Source: Deltaproteobacteria bacterium (GTDB lineage Bacteria > Desulfobacterota > Binatia > UBA1149 > JAJCZL01). Taken from it: a DNA stretch of 64,000 nt. The notes beneath the pieces were generated by a model. That model had not been told where the DNA came from. It searched no databases and worked only from the letters and a program-made list of their open reading frames with translations. Within the stretch, counting starts at the first letter, position 1. Each line of letters opens with the position of its first letter. The position numbers were made by a program, and so were the translations under genes. This document shows, piece by piece, positions 46,594-54,741 of the stretch. The stretch spans positions 1 to 64,000 of the forward strand of contig JAJCZL010000009.1 in NCBI GenBank assembly GCA_029262415.1, written 5' to 3'.

Positions 46594-46622
46594 GTCAACC
46601 GCCGTGAAGGGGGCTTCGTCTG
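46594..46622 (+). promoter_or_regulatory. Second bipartite ECF promoter, upstream of the His-rich protein gene
   Basis: GTCAACC (46594-46600), 16-nt spacer, CGTCTG (46617-46622). It matches the sigma-operon promoter in all seven -35 bases, the spacer length and five of six -10 bases. Transcription would start near 46630 and give a leader of about 85 nt with a small GC hairpin before the gene at 46715. Confidence 0.65.
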
Positions 46623-46714
46623 CACAGGTAGAGGGCGGAAGCGCCCGCCGGCGGTGAGCGTATGCGAAGCGTCAGCCGAGCGCGGAGACCGGACACAAGA
46701 CAGGAGGTGTCAAG

Positions 46715-47191
46715 ATGACTACAGCGAAAGCCAAACCGATTAGCGCGGCCGTGACGGCCTTTGCGTTTGCAGCCACCACGCTGATCGCCGCCCCTGGGGT
46801 TGCGATGGCCGAATCGTCGCGCAACAACCATAAGAACTACGGCTACAGCGGCGGCCATAACTCAAGGCCCCAACATGGGTCGTATAACGGCGGTCACCGA
46901 TCGGGATCGCACCACGACTCCTATCGAGGGTCACAGCACCGTCCGTGGTATCGACCGGCACCGCACTACTCCTACAACGACGCCCAGCGCAGACCCTGGA
47001 GCGGCGGACACGGGTATCGCCCGCCTGCCCACCGACCGACTCCTCGTTGTTACAGCCGCAGCCACGGGCACGCCTATGGGCAGCCGCATGGCGACTACAG
47101 ATACAGGACCTCCTCGCACCACAACCACGTCGGCGAGGTAATCGGAGCGTTTGCGCTGACAGCGGCAGCAGTTGCAATCCTCACCCACTGA
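46715..47191 (+). CDS. Secreted His/Gly/Arg/Ser-rich protein
   Basis: A 158-residue protein with a clear signal peptide (AAVTAFAFAATTLIAAPGVAMA). The mature part is low-complexity, rich in His, Gly, Ser, Arg and Tyr with repeated motifs such as SGGHNSRPQHGSYNGGHRSG and SRSHGHAYGQPHGDYRYR, and only one cysteine. It ends in a hydrophobic stretch (VGEVIGAFALTAAAVAIL) that may insert in a membrane. Roughly 20 histidines suggest metal binding. AGGAGGTG precedes the ATG. An ECF-type promoter lies upstream and a terminator follows at 47218, so it is a single-gene unit. I know no family match. Confidence 0.75.
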   Translation: MTTAKAKPISAAVTAFAFAATTLIAAPGVAMAESSRNNHKNYGYSGGHNSRPQHGSYNGGHRSGSHHDSYRGSQHRPWYRPAPHYSYNDAQRRPWSGGHGYRPPAHRPTPRCYSRSHGHAYGQPHGDYRYRTSSHHNHVGEVIGAFALTAAAVAILTH

Positions 47192-47217
47192 GGCCGGCAA
47201 GCGATCGAATGAACGAG

Positions 47218-47246
47218 AGCCGGGGCCGATGATGTCGGCCCCGGCT
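47218..47246 (+). terminator. Intrinsic terminator of the His-rich protein gene
   Basis: AGCCGGGGCCGA pairs perfectly with TCGGCCCCGGCT around the loop TGATG: a 12-bp GC-rich stem 26 bp after the stop, followed by TGTCAGTTTC. This is the clearest terminator-like structure in the window. Confidence 0.75.
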
Positions 47247-47266
47247 TGTCAGTTTCTGCCGGCGAG

Positions 47267-47620
47267 GGAAGCTCTGCACAAGTCTTTCGAAATGAGATAA
47301 GTACGTAAGCCGAGCGACTCGTGAGGAGGTTGGGCGATGGGTGAGCAGCGTAGGTTCGCGTCGGTAGCGTGCAGTCGGAAAGGAAAGGTAACGCGCCGGG
47401 AGCGATTTCTCGCCGAGATGGACGCGGTGATACCGTGGAAGCCGTTGCTGGGCATGAAGCTGCACGTGGGGACGGACTGCAAGACAGGCCGGGTAGCGCC
47501 GGCCGGCTAGGTTCCGCGAGCTGAAACCGCGCTACGTTCCGCGCGGAATGTGGATAACTCGGCGCAAAGTACACCGGCGGCACGATGATCGGTCCGCTCA
47601 GTCACTTGTGCAGAGCTTCC
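47267..47620 (+). mobile_element. Internally deleted IS5-group element (copy A2)
   Basis: A 354-bp element bounded by a perfect 17-bp inverted repeat, GGAAGCTCTGCACAAGT at the left and its complement at 47604-47620. The right flank is CTAG, the left CGAG, so a 4-bp target duplication of CTAG type has decayed by one base. It keeps the transposase start but has lost most of the gene. The last 142 bases match the remnant at the window start. At 47534-47558 it holds the 25-bp palindrome plus DnaA-box-like core. The element ends exactly where the stop codon (TAG in CTAG) of the next reverse-strand gene begins. Confidence 0.8.
47337..47510 (+). pseudogene. IS5-family transposase, collapsed to 57 codons
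   Basis: GAGGAGG precedes an ATG. The frame reads KVTRRERFLAEMDAVIPWKP, the usual N-terminus of IS5-group transposases, and is then joined to LLGMKLHVGTDCKTG, which belongs to the catalytic region far downstream (family form: GMKAHIGVDSKTG). The DDE residues beyond it are gone. Both breaks preserve the frame, leaving a short open reading frame without transposase activity. Confidence 0.75.
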
Positions 47621-48589
47621 CTAGATCCCGAGCACCAGCAAGCCGACGACGAGCGCGATGGCCATGATCACATGGATCACCGCAAAAAAGTGCGCCCATA
47701 GCGGATAGCGCAGGCTGTAAACGTTGACCCAAACCGGTAAAGGCAAGCGGCTCTTTACCATGTCGGCCCGGTGTAAGACTTGATTGAAGAACGTGGCGAA
47801 ACACAGACAGGTGCCGATCCAGATCGGAAACGACATAACGGCGAACGGCGCCTCTCCGCGAGAAAAGACGTAAGGCGCGCCGATCAGAACCGTAAGAAAC
47901 CCGGCAACCACGCCCAGGTTCTTCCAGTCTTCAAAGACCTGTACGTAGTAACGCGACGCACGCTTCACGCGCTCGTCAGTGGTAAAGCCCGGCAAAACGT
48001 CCGCGCACAGATCCACCAGGAACACGCCCAACGACAGATAGATCCCTGCGAGCAACACGCATTGAGCAACACTCGGGCCCGACGGCCGACCGAGCGCTGA
48101 CACCATAGCCGCGACGAAAACTCCAAGCGCAGCGATACAAGCAAACGAGTACAACTTCACACCCAGCTCTGCCGAGTGGAATCGGAGCGTACCGTCGGAC
48201 CGGCGTCGCTCGGCGATGCAAACACCGTCGACAGAGACTGTAGTCAGATCCCCGCTCGCAGCGACACGCTCGGCAACAGTCGCGAGCTCGGCCGCAAGCA
48301 CCGATTGAAACCAGAAGTGTGCTCCGACCAAGAAGAGAGCCAAAAGTGCAGCAGCGCTCGCGCCTGCCGTACGCGAAACTGCGAGTACCAGCCAAACGAG
48401 CATTGCCAGCAGCCAGAGCCTGTCGAGCCACCTGGTCAGCCCGAGGTACTCATGAACGGCGACGGTCGAGAAAGGACTCGGGCGGCTGCGCAGGCACAGA
48501 CTGGTCGACAAGCCCATGATCGCGGGAAAGAACATCATCGCGACGGCGTGAAGAAGCGGCGCGAAACTGTTCGGTGTAGCGGCGCCCAT
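47621..48589 (-). CDS. Hypothetical polytopic membrane protein
   Basis: A 322-residue protein with about seven to eight hydrophobic helices (for example LWLLAMLVWLVLAVSRTAG, LLALFLVGAHFWFQSVLAAE, SVAQCVLLAGIYLSLGVFLV and FAVIHVIMAIALVVGLLVLG at the end). A soluble loop of about 50 residues (AERVAASGDLTTVSVDGVCI) lies between helices. I recognise no family. The gene begins 12 bp after a ribbon-helix-helix gene and may be cotranscribed with it. Its stop TAG is part of the CTAG flanking the IS5 remnant; the protein ends in a normal-looking helix, so it is not obviously truncated. Confidence 0.65.
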   Translation of the reverse strand: MGAATPNSFAPLLHAVAMMFFPAIMGLSTSLCLRSRPSPFSTVAVHEYLGLTRWLDRLWLLAMLVWLVLAVSRTAGASAAALLALFLVGAHFWFQSVLAAELATVAERVAASGDLTTVSVDGVCIAERRRSDGTLRFHSAELGVKLYSFACIAALGVFVAAMVSALGRPSGPSVAQCVLLAGIYLSLGVFLVDLCADVLPGFTTDERVKRASRYYVQVFEDWKNLGVVAGFLTVLIGAPYVFSRGEAPFAVMSFPIWIGTCLCFATFFNQVLHRADMVKSRLPLPVWVNVYSLRYPLWAHFFAVIHVIMAIALVVGLLVLGI

Positions 48590-48601
48590 CAATTCGCGAG
48601 C

Positions 48602-48805
48602 CTACTTAGAAGTTCCTCGCTTAGCGTCGGTACGATCGTGCTCCGCGTCCGCGGGTCGGCGCGAGTCGGTATGACCCACCGCCGGCGAGCCAAGGCCGCT
48701 CCGGATCATTTCGTTAACCACGCCGGAGACAGAAATGCCCCGTTCTTCGGCGAGGCGCTTGAGTCGCTTTAGGAGTTCATCGTCAATCGCAATGGTCAGC
48801 GGCAT
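48602..48805 (-). CDS. Ribbon-helix-helix (CopG/Arc-type) protein
   Basis: A 67-residue protein whose first 40 residues form a ribbon-helix-helix: strand LTIAIDDELLKRLKRLAEER, then GISVSGVVNEMIRSGL. The tail is polar and probably disordered. Such proteins are dimeric DNA binders, often antitoxins. The gene directly downstream encodes a membrane protein rather than a toxin, so it may instead regulate that gene. No toxin-like frame is adjacent. Confidence 0.68.
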   Translation of the reverse strand: MPLTIAIDDELLKRLKRLAEERGISVSGVVNEMIRSGLGSPAVGHTDSRRPADAEHDRTDAKRGTSK

Positions 48806-48850
48806 CCGCGCATCCTAGCAACCCGGCAGACCACACCAAAGCGCGGCGGT

Positions 48851-50749
48851 TCACGCTCGTTTGGACTCGAGTTCTTCCCAGCGCGCAATGAGAATATCGG
48901 CCTCACTCTTGGCGGTCTCGAGTTCGGCGAGCAGCGACGCTACCTGCCCGCCGCCTTTCGCGTAGACCTCGGGATCGGCCAAACGCGCCTCGATCCCGCC
49001 CACCCGAGCATCGGCGGCTGCGATCTTTTCCATCAGTCCGTTCAACTCGACGCGCTCAGCATAGCTGAGCTTTCGGGCTTTCGGCTGCGCTCTAAGTAGG
49101 GACTCCGCGCCCGTGTCACCTGCGCCGACAGCCGACTCCGGCAAGCGTGCCGATTCCTCGAGCTTGTCGCGGTAATCGGAGTAGTTGCCCTCGAATCTTT
49201 CAATTTCTCCGTTGCCGGTGAAGGCCAAAATCGCGGTCGTCAGCCGGTCGAGAAACCAACGGTCGTGGCTGACGATGAGCGCGGCTCCTTTGAACTCGGA
49301 GATCATCATTTCGAGCGCACCCAGTGTCGAAACGTCGAGATCGTTGGTCGGTTCGTCGAGCACCAGCAGATTGGCCTCGCTTGCGAGTATTTTCGCGAGC
49401 GCGACCCTGGCGCGTTCGCCACCGGAAAGCGTAGCAACCAAGCGCCGCGCGGCACTTGGTTCAAAGAGAAATCGTTCAAGGTAGTTGCGCACGCTGAGCG
49501 AGCGCCCTTCAATCTGAAAGTAGCTGCGAACGCCGGCTACATTCTCTTCGATCGTCGCCCTGTCATCGAGGTGGGCGCGCGTCTGGTCGAGATAAGCGAC
49601 GCGCGTATTTGCACCGATCTGGAGGTTTCCTGCCGCGGGATCGCCGAGTCCAAGTAGGGTTCGCAACAGAACCGTTTTGCCGCAGCCGTTCGGGCCGACG
49701 ATTCCGATGCGTTCTCCAGGAGAAAGTCTCAGCGTCAAACCGCTGACCAGCGTGGTACCGGCGATCGCAACATCAAGCCCCTCGGCTTCGAGGATGGTTT
49801 TGCCGGTGCGCGAAGCCGTGGCACGCAGGTCGGCGATCTTCTCGGCCTCGGGCGCCGCGCGATCGAGAGCCGTATGGGCGCGCTGAATACGCGACTTCGA
49901 CTTCCCCGTTCGCGCCTTCGGCGACCGACGCAGCCAGGCAAGTTCCCGGCGTAGAAAGTTCTGGCGATTGGACTCGGTGCGTTCGGCCTGAGCAATACGA
50001 TCGGCCTTCGCTTCAAGGTAGCTTTCGTAGCCACCATTGTAACTGAACGCAGAACCGCGATCGATTTCGACGGTTCTCATCACCACGCGGTCGAGAACAT
50101 AGCGATCGTGGGTAATCAGGATGAGCGCGCCGCGGTAACTATCGCACAGGTACTCTTCGAGCCATTCAATTGTACCAATGTCCAGGTGATTGGTCGGTTC
50201 GTCGAGAATCGCCAAGGCGGGCGCCGACAAAAGCACTTTGGCCAACCCGACTGCGCGGCGGCGACCGCCGCTCAGCGTGTCGACCGATGCGTCGATGTCA
50301 TCGACGCCCAAGCGTCCCAAGATAGCCTCAGCCTCGTGCAGGCGGTCCCACCCGCCCGCGCGCTCGACGTCTTCTGCCGCCGCAGTCTGTTCGGCGAGCC
50401 AGCGATCTACCTCGACACCGGTGCCGAGCCCTTCGAGCGCACGTTCGTAGCGCGCATGCGCAGCGTTCCACGCGCGCAGTCCAGACAGAACGGCTTGACG
50501 AACGGTCTCCCCGGGAGCGAAGCGCGGATCCTGAGCCAGGTAGGCGACCTCTGCGCCACGTTGCACCGCAATCGTACCCGAGTCAGGCGCTTCGAGACCA
50601 CCGAGAATTCTCCCGAGGGTACTTTTTCCGCAGCCGTTGTTGCCGACTACCCCAACCCGTTCTCCCTCATCAACCGACAACGACACGCCGTCCAAGACGA
50701 TCTCGTGATCGTAGACCTTGCGAACATCGGTAGCGCTAACGACGGGCAT
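48851..50749 (-). CDS. uup: ABC-F ATPase, Uup-like
   Basis: A 632-residue soluble twin-ATPase. Walker A GNNGCGKST and GPNGCGKTVLL, signatures LSGGRRRAVGLA and LSGGERARVALA, Walker B ILDEPTNHLD and LDEPTNDLD, and an Arg-rich inter-domain linker (REARLAWLRRSPKARTGKSK-like). The last 80 residues form the coiled-coil C-terminal domain (KLSYAERVELNGLMEKIAAA, then ADILIARWEELE) that defines Uup, which binds DNA and ribosomes. Start ATG at 50749 gives PVVSATDVRKVYDHEI, the normal opening; upstream codons are not conserved. This is the second ABC-F gene in the window. Confidence 0.85.
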   Translation of the reverse strand: MPVVSATDVRKVYDHEIVLDGVSLSVDEGERVGVVGNNGCGKSTLGRILGGLEAPDSGTIAVQRGAEVAYLAQDPRFAPGETVRQAVLSGLRAWNAAHARYERALEGLGTGVEVDRWLAEQTAAAEDVERAGGWDRLHEAEAILGRLGVDDIDASVDTLSGGRRRAVGLAKVLLSAPALAILDEPTNHLDIGTIEWLEEYLCDSYRGALILITHDRYVLDRVVMRTVEIDRGSAFSYNGGYESYLEAKADRIAQAERTESNRQNFLRRELAWLRRSPKARTGKSKSRIQRAHTALDRAAPEAEKIADLRATASRTGKTILEAEGLDVAIAGTTLVSGLTLRLSPGERIGIVGPNGCGKTVLLRTLLGLGDPAAGNLQIGANTRVAYLDQTRAHLDDRATIEENVAGVRSYFQIEGRSLSVRNYLERFLFEPSAARRLVATLSGGERARVALAKILASEANLLVLDEPTNDLDVSTLGALEMMISEFKGAALIVSHDRWFLDRLTTAILAFTGNGEIERFEGNYSDYRDKLEESARLPESAVGAGDTGAESLLRAQPKARKLSYAERVELNGLMEKIAAADARVGGIEARLADPEVYAKGGGQVASLLAELETAKSEADILIARWEELESKRA

Positions 50750-50778
50750 GCGTTCGAGACCTAGGGCTTGGGCCCGAC

Positions 50779-51795
50779 CTATACACGGCCGAGCGAAGAT
50801 TCTTGATCCGAGCCGACCAAGCGATGCGCTGCCGCCAAGTACTCGGCAATCGCTCGATACGCCCAACTGGTACGCGCAAGCGGCCCATCAAAGAAACCGC
50901 AATGACTTCCGCGAGTCGTAAACGCGAGGGTCATGCGCGGCAAGGTTTGCAACGCATCACGGTGCTCATAGACGTTCTGCTTCACGCAGACCGGATCGTC
51001 TGCCGAATTGATGACCAGAACCGGAGTCTGCGCTTGTAGAGCAACTTCCATGGGATTGGACGCCGCGTAGAACGCCTCGCGGGTGGCGAAACCCGCGAGC
51101 GGAAACAACCGCTCATGAAAACCGAGCAGCGAAGTCGCGTGGGAGCACTCGTCGAAGCCGTCTATGGTAGAAAGCACGTCGGCGTGTTGATGCAGGAAGA
51201 ACGTAACTAGTTTTCGCGACAGATAGGCATCATAGCGGGGATGTATGAAGCGAAACGCGCCCGGCACATCGTAGGCAGGACAAAACACCACTGCGGCGCG
51301 AAGACGCGAAGCTCCCGCCTCCTCGCCTAGATAACGTACCAACAACCCGGATCCGGCCGAGACACCAACCCCGTATAGAGACGCACCGGGTCGGCGCGCC
51401 TGAATCGCCGCGAGCTGGTCGCGCAGGTCGGAGGTCGACCCCATGGTGTTGATCTGCGGCGCCGTCAGCGGCAGTCCTGCGTGCCCACGGCGATTGCATG
51501 CGGCCACGACCCAACCAAGTTCACGGTGCAAGTGTGCAACGAAGCGCCGGAGCGCGTCGCCGCTGCCGCAAATGGTGTGCATGACCACTACAACCGGTGC
51601 CGCCGGCGCCGCGTCCAGACCGAGCCACTGGATCGAGACTGTTCCGCCGTCAGCTGCGGTTATGCGCTCGTCAACGTCCCAGAAAACCCGTGGGGCGGTC
51701 TGGTCTCGCACCGTCGTCAGTACGTTTTGCACGTGAGGGTTGCGAGCCCACAAAGGCGGCATGCACCCGCCCTTCAGCGTAACACAAGATGCCAT
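50779..51795 (-). CDS. Alpha/beta hydrolase, YheT-like
   Basis: About 338 residues. PLWARNPHVQNVLTT is the N-terminal motif of the YheT/AB-hydrolase-4 family, followed by VVVMHTICGSGDALRRF (oxyanion loop), the nucleophile elbow GVGVSAGSG, Asp in LVINSADDPVC and the final His in RGSHCGFF. The family contains esterases and monoacylglycerol-lipase-like enzymes; substrate unknown. The start is uncertain: ATG at 51795 is used, with ATG at 51762 or 51864 possible. The His in place of Gly after VVVM is unusual. Confidence 0.82.
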   Translation of the reverse strand: MASCVTLKGGCMPPLWARNPHVQNVLTTVRDQTAPRVFWDVDERITAADGGTVSIQWLGLDAAPAAPVVVVMHTICGSGDALRRFVAHLHRELGWVVAACNRRGHAGLPLTAPQINTMGSTSDLRDQLAAIQARRPGASLYGVGVSAGSGLLVRYLGEEAGASRLRAAVVFCPAYDVPGAFRFIHPRYDAYLSRKLVTFFLHQHADVLSTIDGFDECSHATSLLGFHERLFPLAGFATREAFYAASNPMEVALQAQTPVLVINSADDPVCVKQNVYEHRDALQTLPRMTLAFTTRGSHCGFFDGPLARTSWAYRAIAEYLAAAHRLVGSDQESSLGRV

Positions 51796-51900
51796 GACCG
51801 CGCGGTTCCATTCGTCGTCGCGCCCACCGTAACAGGTTAGGGTTTTGTTCTCGGCCAGTACCATTAAGAAGCGTTGATTGGTTCCGTCGACTCCGGCAAT

Positions 51901-52638
51901 CTATGCCGCACGGTCGGCCGCACGATCGACGACACGGTTGGCGTCACGCAATGCTTGGACACGTGCATACCACGCCGCCAGTCGCGGTCGTTCCATGACC
52001 TTGGCATAAGCCGGAAAGTCTTTGATGCAGGTCAGCGCTCCATGCGCAGATACATCGCCGATAGACACTGAAGGGCCGGCAACAAAGTCGTCGTCACCGA
52101 GCCAGTTCTCAAATTTGTCGAGTTCGGCTGCAAGCATCTCGTGCGCATCACCGCCACCACGGCGCTTGACGATGCGCTTGGAGATCTGGTGCATAATGAG
52201 CGAGCCCCCGGCACGAACCATTAAGTTCTGAAGCATCCCGAAGTTCGAGGTGCGGGCAGTAACCTGCGCTGCCTTAACGGCCTCGCCCCAAGTACCGTAT
52301 ATGACGGTTGGTAAGACTTGGGCCAGGTCGTCATCAACCCACGCCTCTACCTCGCGGGCTTTGCGCTGCAACTGCTGGTCTTTCGGCAACAGCGGCGTCT
52401 TATCGGGGAAACGTTCCTCGATGAAGTCGAGGATCGCCGTCGAGTCCTGCACCGTCCGCTCGCCGTACTGCACGACCGGAACCTTGCGTGGGGTGCCCTC
52501 AGGAAGCTCGGGGAGCTCCTTTTTCCCATAGGGATTAACCTCGACCTTCTGGTAGGCCAAACCCTTAACCTCGGCCGCCGCTTTAACCTTGTGACAGAAG
52601 GGACAGAGTTCGAACTGGTAGAGAGTAAGTGCCTGCAT
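51901..52638 (-). CDS. Glutathione S-transferase-like protein
   Basis: A 245-residue protein. The N-terminal thioredoxin-fold domain starts LTLYQFELCPFCHKVKAAAE with a CPFC motif as in glutaredoxin-2 and membrane prostaglandin E synthase-2 relatives, followed by KVPVVQYGERTVQDSTAILD with the cis-Pro and glutathione-binding Ser. The C-terminal helical domain (residues 90-245) contains WLGDDDFVAGPSVSIGDV. Glutathione-dependent transfer or reduction is likely. It is divergent from the sulfatase-fold gene. The upstream open frame lacks similarity, so ATG 52638 is chosen. Confidence 0.85.
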   Translation of the reverse strand: MQALTLYQFELCPFCHKVKAAAEVKGLAYQKVEVNPYGKKELPELPEGTPRKVPVVQYGERTVQDSTAILDFIEERFPDKTPLLPKDQQLQRKAREVEAWVDDDLAQVLPTVIYGTWGEAVKAAQVTARTSNFGMLQNLMVRAGGSLIMHQISKRIVKRRGGGDAHEMLAAELDKFENWLGDDDFVAGPSVSIGDVSAHGALTCIKDFPAYAKVMERPRLAAWYARVQALRDANRVVDRAADRAA

Positions 52639-52801
52639 AGCCGACCTGTATGCCACTAGAGAGGTGAGCTTGCCAACCGCTACCACCCGCGACCAGGCAA
52701 TGCCCCCCTTGAGAGACGCTCGGGAATACCGTATCCACATAGTCCGCCGGGCGCGCAACCGCACCGGCAAGTCGGCTTACGCTTCGTATTGGACGCAGAG
52801 A

Positions 52802-54718
52802 ATGCAAACCAACCCTTCGAGCCGATACTTCCGCTTTGTTACCCCTTTCCTTGTACTCGGCCTCGCCGACGGACTTATCAACGCGGTTTCACGCATCGCC
52901 GAAAACCACTATTTCGAACAAAGCCTCGGCTACCTGGCGGTCGAACTCGCACGTTCGCAGATCAATGCAGGACTGTTGTTCGCGCTGCTCTGTTCGACTG
53001 CTCTCTACGGGTTGGTCGCGGTTTCCCCTCTGCGAAGTCGCAAGGGAGCGGCCGCGCGGTTCGCGGTGTGGCTGTGCATTTCGGTTGGGTTCCTGCTGAT
53101 CGCAAGCCGTATTTTCGACGGCCACGATTGGTCGGCGAAAATGGTCTCGATCGGGATCTGGCGCGGATGGTACAGCGAAACCATGGTGTTGAAACTGCCG
53201 CTGCCGCTGATCGCGTGGCGGTGGATCGACGGTGCCTATCATCAGCCGCTCGCCACGGCGGCGACCGCCCTGCTGCTGCCCTCGCTGGTGGCGACACTGG
53301 TCGCACTTGCCGGCAGGCGACCTCGCACGATGAATGCGCGCTGGTGGCTACAGACCGGCCTTGACCGTTTGTTCGTCGCGGCACTGGCTGTGGTCGTCGC
53401 CGTTGGCGCCATAGCCAACTTGGCGGCCGCGTTAAAGGCTCCGCAAGTCGCGGCACGTCCGGCCAACGTGATCTGGATCAGCTGGGACTCAACCCGCGCC
53501 GATCATTTGTCGTGCTACGGCTATGCAAAACCGACCACACCATCACTGGATGGGTTCGCCGAACAAGCCGTTTTGTTTGAGTCTGCCTTCGCCCAGCACA
53601 ACTGGACCCGCCCTTCGTACGCCTCGATGTTCACCGGTCTCTATAAATGGGACATTCCCGGCACCCGGCTGGATCCCGGCCAACCTACACTGACCGAAAT
53701 CCTCAAGAACCACGGCTACAAAACCATCGGCTTCAGCCAGAACCCCAACCTAGACGCCGAACTCGGTTTTGACCAAGGTTTCGATTCCTACGTTCAACTT
53801 CCCGGCCGCTCCACGGCCGGGCTCATGAATCATTTCGCGTTAAAGGCCGTGAGAGACCTTGCCGGCAGTCAAGAACCGTTTTTCCTTTTCATCCAGTATC
53901 AGGAGCCGCATTGGCCCTATCGACTCGACAGCGGTTACGTCAACCAATTCGCCGGATCGCAAGAAGTCGTAGGTCAAGACGAAATCCAGGATCTGATGTG
54001 GCATCACGGCGCTGGATGGGACCCGGCCCAGCCCGGGGTCGAGCGCAAACTCGCCTACATTAGCGGCCTGTACGACGCCGACTTGCGCGCCACCGACGAA
54101 GCCTTGGGAGAACTTCTACGTGCCTTACGCGCCGATCAAGACCTCTGGGCCAATTCGCTGGTCATCTTCAACGCTGACCATGGCGACGAGTTGGGCGAAC
54201 GCGGCGGCTTCGGCCACGGCCACATGAATCTGTACGCGGAACTCACGCGGGTACCTCTGCTGATTCGCTTTCCCGACGCGATGGGCATCCAGCCGCGCCG
54301 CTACCGCCGGCCGGTGCAAGGCGTCGATCTGTTCCCCACGGTACTCGACGTAGCCGGGATCGAGTTGCCGCAGCATCTGCGCGGAAGAAGCCTCGTCGAG
54401 CTTGCCGACGCTGAGGCCCGCGAAGGCTATGCCGTCAGTTTCCAAGCCGAATTGGTAAGCGTGCGCGACGCGATGCGAACAGTAGTTGTTGACGGCCGTA
54501 GCGGCCGGGTTGAGCGTTACCACCGCGGCAAAGATCCGGCCGAAATGGTCGCGCTTGCCGCAACTGCGGCCGACGCCGGTTTCGCCGAACTCGAAGACGA
54601 GGCAAAACGGTTGTCCGCGCAGTCTCTGCGCCGCCTTGCCGAACAAGCCGGCGAGGCCGATCCGGCGATGAGAGAGGACCTGGTACGTCGCCTACGTGCG
54701 CTCGGTTACCTTCAATAA
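52802..54718 (+). CDS. Membrane-anchored sulfatase-fold protein with Thr at the nucleophile site
   Basis: About 638 residues. The first 210 hold five or six membrane helices (FLVLGLADGLINAVSRI, GLLFALLCSTALYGLVAV, FVAALAVVVAVGAIANLAAA). The rest is an alkaline-phosphatase/sulfatase domain facing the periplasm: metal motif WISWDSTRADHLSCYGY, later FNADHGDELGERGGFGHGH and LYAELTRVPLLIRFPD. The nucleophile segment reads NWTRPSYASMFTGLY; sulfatases have C/S-x-P-x-R there, so the formylglycine precursor is replaced by Thr and the Arg by Tyr. This pattern is nearer to phosphoglycerol or phosphoethanolamine transferases. Start uncertain; the frame is open to GTG 52664. Confidence 0.8.
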   Translation: MQTNPSSRYFRFVTPFLVLGLADGLINAVSRIAENHYFEQSLGYLAVELARSQINAGLLFALLCSTALYGLVAVSPLRSRKGAAARFAVWLCISVGFLLIASRIFDGHDWSAKMVSIGIWRGWYSETMVLKLPLPLIAWRWIDGAYHQPLATAATALLLPSLVATLVALAGRRPRTMNARWWLQTGLDRLFVAALAVVVAVGAIANLAAALKAPQVAARPANVIWISWDSTRADHLSCYGYAKPTTPSLDGFAEQAVLFESAFAQHNWTRPSYASMFTGLYKWDIPGTRLDPGQPTLTEILKNHGYKTIGFSQNPNLDAELGFDQGFDSYVQLPGRSTAGLMNHFALKAVRDLAGSQEPFFLFIQYQEPHWPYRLDSGYVNQFAGSQEVVGQDEIQDLMWHHGAGWDPAQPGVERKLAYISGLYDADLRATDEALGELLRALRADQDLWANSLVIFNADHGDELGERGGFGHGHMNLYAELTRVPLLIRFPDAMGIQPRRYRRPVQGVDLFPTVLDVAGIELPQHLRGRSLVELADAEAREGYAVSFQAELVSVRDAMRTVVVDGRSGRVERYHRGKDPAEMVALAATAADAGFAELEDEAKRLSAQSLRRLAEQAGEADPAMREDLVRRLRALGYLQ

Positions 54719-54741
54719 CGCGATCGCGTCGGCACCACCGG

